Below are positions 1 through 8,375 of a DNA stretch of 64,000 bases, in pieces (the first letter of the stretch is position 1; each line of letters begins with the position of its first letter). The DNA lies in NCBI RefSeq assembly GCF_004307995.1, contig NZ_SIRE01000003.1, positions 487,459 through 551,458 of the forward strand, read 5' to 3'. Below the pieces are notes generated by a model, which was not told where the DNA came from, searched no databases, and saw nothing but the letters and a program-made list of their open reading frames with translations. Source of the stretch: Paenibacillus thalictri (lineage in GTDB: Bacteria > Bacillota > Bacilli > Paenibacillales > NBRC-103111). The translations under genes were made by a program, and so were the position numbers.

Positions 1-2
1 CC

Positions 3-1241
3 AACGTGCAGCCGTATCTTAATCTGCCGACGCTTCCCAATCATCCCAAGTCGGAGATTGCAATCAAGTGGGATGCGGGAGAATACGACTTCGAAACGAT
101 TCCATTTGCGAAGGTGCTGAATGGCGGAGTTCCGGCCAGCATTTTCAAAGACCGCATCGTATTTGTCGGTTATACGGCGCCCGGCTCCGATGAAGGCATC
201 ACGCCGATCGAAAAACATATTCATATGGTGTACGCGCATGCGAATATCGCCAACCAGATTTTAAAGGGCACAAAAGTTACATTTGCAAACAGCTGGATTC
301 CGATCCTGCTCGCTGCTCTCGCCATTGCGGTTATCGGACTTTTGACCTGGAGACTTAAAGCGATTATGGGTGTGCTGCTCGTTCTTGTAGCTGTGATTGC
401 TTTGTTTGCCGTACAGTTTTTCGTATTCAAATCTTCATCCGTATTTGTCGATGTGGTAGGCGTCATCATCAGCGGTCTTGTAGCGTACGTGGGCAACATT
501 GCGATGAAAACTTACTTTGAAACGAAACAGAAAAACTATATTACGAAACAATTCGGCCGTTATATTTCTCCCGATCTGGTTAAGGAAATCGCTAGCAGCG
601 ACAAAGAGATTCAGCTGGGCGGCATCAGCAAGGAGCTGACCGTGTTGTTTTTGGACGTGAGGGGTTTTACGCCGTTGTCCGAGAAGTTGAATCCGGAAGA
701 AGTGGTCGGATTCTTGAACATGATGTTCGACTTAATTACGGAGCGGGCGCTCGTAAACCACGGGACCATCGATAAATTTATCGGCGACGCGGCTATGATT
801 TTGTACAATGCGCCGCTTGACGTGCCAAATCATCCTTATTACGCGGTAAAGACTGCGTATGACATTCAGAAGGGGATGGAGAAGGTTCGTGCCGACGTCC
901 TGGAAAAATACGGCGTTACGATAGCCGTCGGAATCGGGATTAACACGGGCAATGTGGTCGTGGGCAACATCGGGTCTTATTTGCGGGTCGATTATACAGC
1001 GATTGGAGATAACGTGAATACCGCGGCCAGAATCGAGTCCAACACAAGCCCGAACCAAGTGTTGGTATCGGAAGTGACCTATGAACTGACGAAAGAATAT
1101 TTTGAGTATAACTATGCCGGCGAGAAACTGATGAAAGGGAAAAGCGTGCCGCTGAAGTTATTTGAGGTGCTTGGCGTCAAAGGCGCCCCGGCCGATGCTG
1201 CGGAACGCGGAGACGCGCAAACTCCCGGCAGGGCATCCTAA
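3..1241 (+). CDS. CHASE2-type adenylate cyclase, C-terminal part (5' end outside window)
   Basis: This is a class III nucleotide cyclase that makes a cyclic nucleotide, probably cAMP, from a membrane-bound sensor. The reading frame is open to the left edge, so the true start lies upstream; residue numbers here count from the GTG at 6. Residues 1-85 look like the end of an extracytoplasmic CHASE2 sensor. Three membrane segments follow at about 97-115, 120-141 and 144-166, then a cytosolic cyclase domain from about 208 to 395. Both metal-binding aspartates are visible (FLDVRGFT, D217; KFIGDAAM, D261). The adenine-selecting lysine in DKFIGD and the DYT motif before AIGDNVNTAARIE favour ATP over GTP. 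CHASE2 cyclases often sit beside FecR-domain proteins, and one follows here. The family is certain; the substrate is inferred. Confidence 0.9.
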   Translation, partial: NVQPYLNLPTLPNHPKSEIAIKWDAGEYDFETIPFAKVLNGGVPASIFKDRIVFVGYTAPGSDEGITPIEKHIHMVYAHANIANQILKGTKVTFANSWIPILLAALAIAVIGLLTWRLKAIMGVLLVLVAVIALFAVQFFVFKSSSVFVDVVGVIISGLVAYVGNIAMKTYFETKQKNYITKQFGRYISPDLVKEIASSDKEIQLGGISKELTVLFLDVRGFTPLSEKLNPEEVVGFLNMMFDLITERALVNHGTIDKFIGDAAMILYNAPLDVPNHPYYAVKTAYDIQKGMEKVRADVLEKYGVTIAVGIGINTGNVVVGNIGSYLRVDYTAIGDNVNTAARIESNTSPNQVLVSEVTYELTKEYFEYNYAGEKLMKGKSVPLKLFEVLGVKGAPADAAERGDAQTPGRAS

Positions 1242-1248
1242 TGCATTA

Positions 1249-1286
1249 CCCTTCTTTTGCGAGCTGCGAAAGAAGGGGTTTTTTTG
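1249..1286 (+). terminator. Rho-independent terminator after the cyclase gene
   Basis: A 12-base stem (CCCTTCTTTTGC paired with GCGAAAGAAGGG, one mismatch) is followed by a run of seven or more T. It starts 7 bases after the cyclase stop codon. Confidence 0.85.
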
Positions 1287-1337
1287 TGAAAAAAGTCGTA
1301 TAACCTATAAAAATATGAATTTCTGCGGAAACAATTA

Positions 1338-1366
1338 TTGTCAATTGGAATCTAGCACCTTAAAAT
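1338..1366 (+). promoter_or_regulatory. Sigma-A type promoter for the FecR-domain gene
   Basis: TTGTCA (1338-1343) and TAAAAT (1361-1366) are separated by 17 bases. Transcription would start near 1373. That rules out an upstream ATG at 1365 and leaves a leader of about 100 nt before the GTG at 1473. Confidence 0.6.
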
Positions 1367-1472
1367 GAGAATAGTACCTATTGGGGAGGATTTTTGCCGC
1401 TTTCAATTGCTTCCTATGACACTCGACAACGTACGGATAGGTCAATTGATAGAATACGAGAGGAGATTTTCA

Positions 1473-3848
1473 GTGGAGAACATAACGGAATACCGAATGA
1501 AAAGCAAGGCCTTTATGTCATTACTTATTGTTTTTACGCTTGTTTTCAGTCTTTTCTCATCGATCGCCGCCAAGCCGGCAGAGGCTAAAGCATCGGCCCG
1601 GGCTGCCGTTGTGGTGACAGTAAAAGGCGATGTCAGCGTGAAAAAAGCCGGAGGATCCAAGTCTTATTCCGCATACGAGGATATGAGCCTGAATCAAGGC
1701 GACTATATTTCCACAGGTTCCGGCGCAGCGGTTACTTTGCGCGTAGCGGATCGTCAGGATGAAATTACAGTCGGCGAGAACTCCGAATTCTACATATCCG
1801 ACTTGGCCGAACAAGGCGGCGGAACGGTTTCCAAGTTCAAGATGTGGGCAGGTTCGGCCTGGACCAAAGTAAAAAGCCTTGTCAGCTCCGACGATGAATT
1901 TGAGATGGAGACGCCTACCGCGGTCATGGGTGTGCGCGGCACACAGCTTGGGGTTAACATCAATCCCGAGACAGGCGGTTCATCTACGCTGGTCGGTTCG
2001 GGGATTGTCACCGCTACGACAACGACAAATCAAGCGGCCCCGGACGGTCAATCGACACAAACAAGCCAAGATGTAACCGTCTATCCGACACAACAATTCA
2101 GCATGGGTTCCCGCGACGAGGTGACCGACCTTCGGGCATCGGTCAATACGGTGGATGTTAACAACTTTGTTCAAAATGCGCCGCCTGACATCGTTAATTC
2201 GTTTATTCAAGGCGCTTCCGATATGCAAGCTGAAAATAATCAAATTATGAACAACTTAAGCGCCAATGCTCAAAACGGAACAACTCCGCCCGGCAACACG
2301 ACTTTAAATTTGAGCGATCCAAACGCTTTGAGCCAGTTCTCTGGCAATATTAACGGTCTTATCCCGAACTTTGCACAGTCTGCGGTGAATTCCGGGGCTG
2401 CATCCCAGTCTACAATTGATCAATTAAACAGCACTCTTCCCCCGGGCCAGCAAGTTGATCTGAATAATGTAACGCCTCTTGATCCGAATGCGGGTGTTGA
2501 TCCGGCCGTTGCGCAAATCGTTCAGGAACAACAGGCCAATAAGGCTGCGGCAGCTGAGCGGACAGGGCAAGAGCAGCAGCAGGTAACGGCTGCCCAGCAG
2601 AACATGCCTAACCTTGTGAGTCAGGTGACGGAGCAGCGTCAGCAAGTGCAGGCGGCTAACGAGCAAGCGAAGGCGCAAGCGACACAACAAGCGCAGCAGA
2701 ACGCACAGCAGCAATCGCAGCAGACAACGCCGAATAATCCGACAACCACGCCGTCGACACCACCAACAACAACTCCATCGACGACGACGTCTAATTCGGG
2801 GAACTCTTCGTCCGGTTCCAGCACGATCTTTGTTCCGGTTCCAACCGTCACAAGTCCTTCAACCGTTGTTACGGTAGGCAATCCGGTTGTTATCAAGGCC
2901 AAAGCGGCGAATATTTACACGATCAAAGTGTTCAACGGATCGGACGAATTAGGTTCTGCACAAGGTGCAGGAGATACGGAGTCCAATATCACTTTGAGGA
3001 ATCTTCCTGAGGGCACGTACAATCTGACTGTTCGTTCATTCCTCGGGGCTTATACAAGCACTAACGTTGCTTTGCCGGCCATTACCGTAGTTGAACCGGG
3101 TTCCGTTCAGGTGGTTTATCCGACAAGTAATGTGACGACGTCCAGCCCTTATGTGACGGCAAGAGCTTCCAAAAGCGACTCGTTAATCAAAGTATTTAAC
3201 GGTGAAACGCTTGTAGGTTCCGCAACCGGAATCGCAAATCAAGATGTTACCGTTCCGCTGGCGTTGGCTGCAGGTAGCAGCTATTCCAATCTTTATGTAG
3301 CGGTCGAGAAATCCGGTATTCAAAGCGAGAGAAGCAAAATTAACGTTACGATCACGGTCACAAGCACGGGCGGCACCGCTAAACTTACAGTGGAGCCTGG
3401 CACATATGCAAACGGCACGGCCAAAGCAGTTCTGTCGCTGGAAAACTTCCCGCAAACAAACGAGTTTTACGCTTTGGAAGTGCATTTGACATATGCGCCT
3501 TCCAAATTGAAATATTCCGGTCCCGAGACGCTGATTAAGGACAATAGCACTATTTTCGGCGCTCAAGCGCAAAGCGCCGAAACCTTAAAAGAATATACCG
3601 GAACTACGTCGAACTCAGAGTTGATTTATGCGGCATCCAACTACGATTTGGCGAATGTATCGTCGAACATAACTGTGGACGGCAAAAAGACGCTGGTTAC
3701 GATCCCGCTCACCGTCGGAACGGGTGCGGCAGCGGATACGACTGTGCCTATCACCGTGGTCTATTACAAAATCGTCAATAAAAGCGGAGCTACCGTCTTG
3801 GAAGTCACTCCAAACAACTCAATAACGATAAACGTACCTGTCAAATAA
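1473..3848 (+). CDS. Secreted FecR-domain protein with Ig-like and cohesin-like domains
   Basis: The chosen start is a GTG preceded by AGGAGA at 7-base spacing; an ATG at 1497 is the alternative. A signal peptide follows (MKSKAFMSLLIVFTLVFSLF, then AKA cleavage-like sites). The domain order by eye is: FecR domain at about residues 42-175, with the ATPTAVMGVRGTQ-type motif typical of the family; a disordered stretch rich in Asn and Gln; a Gln-rich segment near 366-415; a Thr/Pro/Ser linker near 420-445; two Ig-like modules at about 455-630; and a cohesin-like beta-sandwich at about 633-788 (ALEVHLTYAPSKLKY). FecR domains outside iron uptake occur in surface proteins and with CHASE2 cyclases, as here. 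No LPXTG or SLH anchor was seen. The protein is probably a cell-surface scaffold; its role is unknown. Confidence 0.8.
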   Translation: MENITEYRMKSKAFMSLLIVFTLVFSLFSSIAAKPAEAKASARAAVVVTVKGDVSVKKAGGSKSYSAYEDMSLNQGDYISTGSGAAVTLRVADRQDEITVGENSEFYISDLAEQGGGTVSKFKMWAGSAWTKVKSLVSSDDEFEMETPTAVMGVRGTQLGVNINPETGGSSTLVGSGIVTATTTTNQAAPDGQSTQTSQDVTVYPTQQFSMGSRDEVTDLRASVNTVDVNNFVQNAPPDIVNSFIQGASDMQAENNQIMNNLSANAQNGTTPPGNTTLNLSDPNALSQFSGNINGLIPNFAQSAVNSGAASQSTIDQLNSTLPPGQQVDLNNVTPLDPNAGVDPAVAQIVQEQQANKAAAAERTGQEQQQVTAAQQNMPNLVSQVTEQRQQVQAANEQAKAQATQQAQQNAQQQSQQTTPNNPTTTPSTPPTTTPSTTTSNSGNSSSGSSTIFVPVPTVTSPSTVVTVGNPVVIKAKAANIYTIKVFNGSDELGSAQGAGDTESNITLRNLPEGTYNLTVRSFLGAYTSTNVALPAITVVEPGSVQVVYPTSNVTTSSPYVTARASKSDSLIKVFNGETLVGSATGIANQDVTVPLALAAGSSYSNLYVAVEKSGIQSERSKINVTITVTSTGGTAKLTVEPGTYANGTAKAVLSLENFPQTNEFYALEVHLTYAPSKLKYSGPETLIKDNSTIFGAQAQSAETLKEYTGTTSNSELIYAASNYDLANVSSNITVDGKKTLVTIPLTVGTGAAADTTVPITVVYYKIVNKSGATVLEVTPNNSITINVPVK

Positions 3849-3869
3849 TCCATTTGTAAGGAGAACTAT

Positions 3870-5465
3870 ATGAGAAAAGTAGGTAAACTGCTTGCTGCGT
3901 CTGTACTTTCCGCCGCGTTGCTTGGCGGCAACGGCGCTTGGGCCGCTTCGCTCAGCAAAGACGGTGTCGCGGGCAGCGACGACCAGATTTTAACCAACGT
4001 ATCAACTTATGCGGGTACAGGCGATTTCGGCAGTTATAATGCCGAGCGCCTGGGCTCCTCTTTCCGCGGAGTATTTGGTCTCCTTGCGGCAAAAGACGGT
4101 TCCATGATCGCAACCGATCAGAAAAATCACCTGCTCCGTCAAGTAGCCGGAGCCAAGGTGAACACATTTGCAGGGATTATTTTGCAGAAGGACGTTAAGG
4201 GGTTTCCCGTTGGCGCCAGAATTGACGGGAAAGCGGACAGCTCGTTGTTTCAAGAACCGGCCGGCATAGCGGCGGATGCTCAGGGCAACATCTACGTCGC
4301 GGATTCCGCGAACAATGCCATTCGTAAAATCGATACGCAGGGACAGGTTACCACTCTAGCCGGCAACGGCGTGTTGGGTAGTATGGACGGAGTAGGCGAG
4401 AAGGCCGGATTTTATAATCCCGAGGATGTTGCGGTAGCGGCGGACGGTACGATTTATGTAGCCGACTCGCTGAACCACTTGATTCGCAGCATCAGCCCGG
4501 CAGGGGCAGTGACCACATTAACCGGCGCTTCGACGCGTGCGGTTGAAGTGGCTCCGGGCCAGTATACGATGGCCGGCGATTACAAAGACGGAGATATCAA
4601 GACGGCGTTGTTTAACGAACCGACAGGCCTTGCTCTTGACGCCAAGGGCAATCTGTACGTCAGCGATTCGGGCAACCAAAGAATCCGTTATATCGATTTT
4701 GCCGCAGGGAAAGTAACGACGGTTGCCGGCGCCGCCGTATCGGGGGACAACTCTTTATACGGTAAAAACGCCTTGTATGCGCCCGGTGACTTTGCGGACG
4801 GAGACGCTTTGAAGTCATTGTTTAATTATCCGATGGGGATCGCTGTAACCGATGAAGGCGGCCTTGTCATTGCCGACAGCCTCAATCATTCCGTACGTTA
4901 TTTGCTTGGCGGCAAAGTTACGACGCTGGCTGGAGATGCCGCCCAAAAATCCGGAGAGCTTGACGGTGCCGACCGTTCCGCGGAATTTAACAGACCTACG
5001 GATGTTGCGGTAGCGACGGACGGCAGTATTTTTGTAGCGGATTCGTTTAATAACAAGATTCGGAAGATTGATCTTTACCATCTGCCGGCCAACTTGCCGC
5101 AAAACGACAATGTAAAAGTAGTCAACGGATCGATTCTGATTCAATTCGATGTCCAACCTGAAATTGCCAACGGGCGGACCATGGTGCCTGTAAGAGCGAT
5201 TACCGAAGCGTTGGGTTATACGGTTTCGTTCCGCGATAGCGATCGCAGCGTGCAATTGACGAAAGGCAACGTAACCATCGAGTTGTATATCGACAAAACA
5301 GGCATCAAACGGGTTGAAAAAGGCAAACCGGAGGTCGCCAAAGAAACCGATGTTGCTCCTTACATTAAAGAGGACAGCACTTTCGTGCCTATTCGTTTCT
5401 TTGCTGAAGAAATCGGATTAAATGTGCAATGGAATAATGCGACAAGAACGGCCATTATTCGATAA
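3870..5465 (+). CDS. Secreted NHL-repeat beta-propeller with CuAO N-terminal-like domain
   Basis: This 531-residue protein begins with a signal peptide (MRKVGKLLAASVLSAALLGG, then GAWA). Residues of about 55-400 hold roughly six NHL repeats; the recurring core is of the type NIYVADSANNAIRKI, LYVSDSGNQRIRYI and IFVADSFNNKIRKI. This predicts a six-bladed propeller. The last 120 residues match the copper amine oxidase N-terminal domain (MVPVRAITEALGYTV, FVPIRFFAEEIGLNVQW), a module that recurs in many Paenibacillus secreted proteins and is not itself an oxidase. The start has a clear AAGGAG site, and the gene lies 21 bases after the FecR-domain gene, so the two are likely co-transcribed. The function is probably binding at the surface; no catalytic residues were recognised. 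Confidence 0.85.
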   Translation: MRKVGKLLAASVLSAALLGGNGAWAASLSKDGVAGSDDQILTNVSTYAGTGDFGSYNAERLGSSFRGVFGLLAAKDGSMIATDQKNHLLRQVAGAKVNTFAGIILQKDVKGFPVGARIDGKADSSLFQEPAGIAADAQGNIYVADSANNAIRKIDTQGQVTTLAGNGVLGSMDGVGEKAGFYNPEDVAVAADGTIYVADSLNHLIRSISPAGAVTTLTGASTRAVEVAPGQYTMAGDYKDGDIKTALFNEPTGLALDAKGNLYVSDSGNQRIRYIDFAAGKVTTVAGAAVSGDNSLYGKNALYAPGDFADGDALKSLFNYPMGIAVTDEGGLVIADSLNHSVRYLLGGKVTTLAGDAAQKSGELDGADRSAEFNRPTDVAVATDGSIFVADSFNNKIRKIDLYHLPANLPQNDNVKVVNGSILIQFDVQPEIANGRTMVPVRAITEALGYTVSFRDSDRSVQLTKGNVTIELYIDKTGIKRVEKGKPEVAKETDVAPYIKEDSTFVPIRFFAEEIGLNVQWNNATRTAIIR

Positions 5466-5495
5466 TCGGCGGAAATTAAATACGTCATGCGACAG

Positions 5496-5554
5496 AAAAA
5501 GACTTATTTTGTGGAAGGGCCGCGGGCAACTTCACAGAATAAGTCTTTTCGTTT
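5496..5554 (+). terminator. Long hairpin terminator after the NHL gene
   Basis: AAAAGACTTATT near 5497 pairs with AATAAGTCTTTT ending at 5549, extended inward by TGTG/CACA and GAAG/CTTC. The stem ends in TTTTCGTTT. The A-rich left arm would also allow termination from the other strand. Confidence 0.8.
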
Positions 5555-5658
5555 AAGATAGAAGAAAAAGTGCTGCTGCATAGGCACAATGGTCCGTGCG
5601 GGAAAACGGACAACTGCAAAAGGAACCAATTTGCAGGAATGGATAGGAGGAAAAAGCT

Positions 5659-6387
5659 GTGTCTGAGTTGCAGCGTTTGGAAGCGCGCATTCGGGAGCTG
5701 GAGATTAGAAACCGGGAGCTAACCTTATTGCTTGAATCGACAAGCGAGCTTACGACAGCAACAATGTCCGACCATCCGGTCACAATAAGCGTGATTCATT
5801 CCCTTGTGCTTGCCTTGGATTCCCGTGACCCTTATACTGCAGGTCATTCCTCAAGGGTTGCGCTTTATTCGTTATGGATCGCCAGAAAACTTGGCGTGGA
5901 AGCGGAGGAGTGCAGACATTTTCACCGATCGGCGTTGATGCACGACATCGGCAAGATCGGAGTGCCCGATCGAATTTTATTAAAAGCGAACAGTCTGGAC
6001 GATGAAGAATTTGCCGTAATGGCTTCGCACACTACGATCGGCGCTCGTATTTTATCGAAAATGGAACCAAGGGAACGAATGATTCAAGCCACTGAAGTGG
6101 CTAAATACCATCATGAAAAAATGGACGGCTCCGGTTATCCGAATGGTCTTTCCGGTGAGGACATCCCGTTTTATGCGCGAATTGTCGCCGTGGCCGACGC
6201 TTTTGACGCAATGACAACCGACCGGCCTTACGCCAAGGGCCGCAGCTTCCGCGAAGGCGTAGCGGAATTGATCCGCTGCAAGGGAAGCCATTTTGACCCT
6301 CATGTTGTCGAAGCATTCGAAAGTGTGATGGAGGAAAAGCATTACTTAAATGACAGAGAGACGTTGTACAGCAAAATCATAGAGTAA
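5659..6387 (+). CDS. HD-GYP domain protein, probable c-di-GMP phosphodiesterase
   Basis: The GTG start is supported by an AGGAGG site at 5646-5651 (spacing 7). The first 35 residues form a heptad-rich coiled coil (LQRLEARIRELEIRNRELTL) that probably dimerises the protein. The rest is an HD-GYP domain. The HD pair is in LMHDIGKIGVP, the upstream metal histidine in AGHSSRVA, and the second-shell HHEKMDGSGYP motif carries the GYP signature; VADAFDAMTTDRPY is also typical. Proteins with an intact HD and GYP usually open and degrade c-di-GMP. It is 242 residues, cytosolic and flanked by terminators on both sides, so it is monocistronic. A GGDEF cyclase and a c-di-GMP riboswitch elsewhere in the window fit a local interest in this messenger. 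Confidence 0.88.
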   Translation: MSELQRLEARIRELEIRNRELTLLLESTSELTTATMSDHPVTISVIHSLVLALDSRDPYTAGHSSRVALYSLWIARKLGVEAEECRHFHRSALMHDIGKIGVPDRILLKANSLDDEEFAVMASHTTIGARILSKMEPRERMIQATEVAKYHHEKMDGSGYPNGLSGEDIPFYARIVAVADAFDAMTTDRPYAKGRSFREGVAELIRCKGSHFDPHVVEAFESVMEEKHYLNDRETLYSKIIE

Positions 6388-6395
6388 CGTTCGCA

Positions 6396-6421
6396 AGCGC
6401 TCCGTTCAACGGGCGCTTTTT
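6396..6421 (+). terminator. Terminator after the HD-GYP gene
   Basis: AGCGC-CCGT pairs with ACGG-GCGCT around a three-base loop, followed by TTTTT. It begins 9 bases after the stop codon. Confidence 0.8.
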
Positions 6422-6563
6422 CTATGCGGAAAAACCGCCGCTCAGTTGAAGACTCGGGACAGCGGCTAGTTCCCGCTTAAGCGATATTCAAGGGGTGATT
6501 TTTACCTATTTATATTTTAAGGGAAAATGCCGATAAACGAGGTGAAAGCGAAGGAAGGGATCG

Positions 6564-7979
6564 ATGATGAGAGAGAAAAATCACGAAGAGCAGCTGAAGG
6601 ATTTTTTCAGCCAGCATCCAGTCGATAATCCGCAGTACTTAAAACGATATGTAAAGCAGCATCCTAACAATAAGATGGCCTGGTATTTGCTGGGTAGAGA
6701 ATATGCCGCGCAAGGGAAGCAAGGAAAGGCGTTGTATTGCTTTACCCAGGCGGGGGAAGTGTATGAAGCGTTCGAAGAGCAAGCTGCGCCGGTAATCCCG
6801 GAGATGGAGGCGGACGCAAGCGCAAGCGGTGCTGCTACGCGAAAAAGATGGGGGCCGTTGTTCTGGTTCAGAGCGCTGGTTGCGGCTGTCGCCGCTGTGC
6901 TGCTGCTGCTTTATATTCCGCCTGCGCCTACTCCTGCAGACAGCGGAAACGATGCGCAGATCAAGACCAGTCCGCCGCCCGCTCAATTGAAGGAAACGAA
7001 AGTGTATTACATCGCCAAAGAAAAAACAAAAGAAAACGTCGGCGCGGCGCTTCAGGAAATTCTCGTCAAGGAGCAAATCAGCAGTTATTCGATTCTTGTA
7101 CAAGGGCAGCCAACACCCGACGGCCGGTACATAGATTGGCTTAAACCGCCGACGGTGCTGCTTTCCGTAGAAGGCAAAGCCGATACGGCGCAAAAAAACA
7201 TTCAATATCACGATGCCTTGAGCTGCGATTGCCAACCGACGGAGCCGCTTAAACCGCTGTCCATTCTGACGCCATGGCTGGCACAGCAGGAGCAGGAGCT
7301 GGTATTGCATTCTTCACTTCAAGCGTTCTATTCCCGTTACGGCAAGCTGCCGCAGGCTCCCGGAGAGCTGAACCGCCCTTATCCCGATAATGTGCTGCCG
7401 GGGCTGACGCCGTATATGGAGGAGCGGTTCCAACAGTCCGCCGAGTCGATGCTCGCCGAAATCGCCGGGAAGCCGGCTGAAGCCGCAGCTCTGCCGGCAG
7501 GAGCCAGCGGCGCGCCTCTGCTTACGAAACCGCTAAGCGAACCGCTTCGCATTATTGTCGACAAAACAGCGCATAGGCTCGCGTTAGTCAGCGGGAATGT
7601 GATTATCCGCAATTATCCGGTTGGTCTCGGAGGCGACAAAACCCCGGTTGGAGAGTATGCCATCTCGGAAAAGGTGAGAAACCCAAACGGCAAATCAAAC
7701 GGGGAATTCGGGAGCCGAGGCATGACGTTGTCCGACACGCTGTACGCCATCCACGGCACAAATAAACCGTCCAGCGTCGGCAAGGACGAATCCCACGGGT
7801 GCATCCGGATGCTGCAGCAGGATGTTGAAGAATTGTTCGATATGGCGCCGATGGGAACCAAGGTGACGATCGGCAGCGGGCTGCTGCCCGAAGGCATAGA
7901 AAGGAGCGGCAATCCGTTTCAGATGCCGCTGTTTAGCGAGGAGACGAACCCGAACAAAGTATACAAGTGGCTTGATTAA
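6564..7979 (+). CDS. Membrane-anchored L,D-transpeptidase (YkuD fold) with cytosolic TPR-like head
   Basis: This 471-residue protein is predicted to form 3-3 or similar peptidoglycan cross-links, or to attach proteins to the wall. Residues of about 10-65 resemble one or two TPR helices (AWYLLGREYAAQGKQGKALY). A basic segment (RKRW) precedes one membrane helix at about 95-117. A middle region of unknown fold follows, and the YkuD domain occupies about 330-440. The active-site signature is complete: HGTNKPS, then SHGCIRM with the nucleophilic cysteine. The start follows GAAGGAAGGGATCG. Two ATGs overlap at 6564 and 6567. The intracellular TPR head on a wall enzyme is unusual and could recruit it to a complex. 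Confidence 0.88.
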   Translation: MMREKNHEEQLKDFFSQHPVDNPQYLKRYVKQHPNNKMAWYLLGREYAAQGKQGKALYCFTQAGEVYEAFEEQAAPVIPEMEADASASGAATRKRWGPLFWFRALVAAVAAVLLLLYIPPAPTPADSGNDAQIKTSPPPAQLKETKVYYIAKEKTKENVGAALQEILVKEQISSYSILVQGQPTPDGRYIDWLKPPTVLLSVEGKADTAQKNIQYHDALSCDCQPTEPLKPLSILTPWLAQQEQELVLHSSLQAFYSRYGKLPQAPGELNRPYPDNVLPGLTPYMEERFQQSAESMLAEIAGKPAEAAALPAGASGAPLLTKPLSEPLRIIVDKTAHRLALVSGNVIIRNYPVGLGGDKTPVGEYAISEKVRNPNGKSNGEFGSRGMTLSDTLYAIHGTNKPSSVGKDESHGCIRMLQQDVEELFDMAPMGTKVTIGSGLLPEGIERSGNPFQMPLFSEETNPNKVYKWLD

Positions 7980-7984
7980 AGCTC

Positions 7985-8122
7985 TTACTTCTGAACAATA
8001 AGCAGAACGGCCATTAGCGCAACAACTACGACAAAAGCGGCGGATAAGCCGATGATCAGCTTTTTATTCGGTTCTTCTTTTGCTTTGCGATGCACGGTCG
8101 TGGGTTTGCGCTTTTGCGACAT
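7985..8122 (-). CDS. Small single-pass membrane protein, 45 residues
   Basis: This reading frame has a good AGAGGTG site six bases before its ATG. The peptide begins with a basic, hydrophilic 20-residue head (MSQKRKPTTVHRKAKEEPNK) and continues as one hydrophobic helix (LIIGLSAAFVVVVALMAVLL) ending VQK. This topology predicts an inner-membrane microprotein with its N-terminus inside the cell. It converges on the transpeptidase gene, leaving only 5 bases between the stops. I do not recognise a family. The ribosome binding site and clean topology make it more likely real than chance. Confidence 0.6.
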   Translation of the reverse strand: MSQKRKPTTVHRKAKEEPNKKLIIGLSAAFVVVVALMAVLLIVQK

Positions 8123-8188
8123 GGAAGACACCTCTTGGACATGTATTTATTGTCTTTAGTTTAACATATTGTAAAGCGATTGGGCAGA

Positions 8189-8211
8189 GGGGGCGATTCG
8201 CTCCCTTTTTT
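8189..8211 (+). terminator. Terminator-like hairpin
   Basis: GGGGGCG and CGCTCCC pair (one G-U) around a 3-base loop and are followed by six T. It would stop transcripts from the left before pyrD, although the nearest gene on its left runs the other way. Confidence 0.5.
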
Positions 8212-8375
8212 GCGTTGATATGAAGATGAACCGATGAAATGAGCTCCAATGTTCTTTGGTTTTACGTATATAGTTTGTTAATTGCAACGAATATGACTTT
8301 ATTTTTTAACGTGAAAGGGATAAACTGTCTGGTAGAGCTTTTTTTACAGAACGGATAGGGGAGTGGGACAAACGT

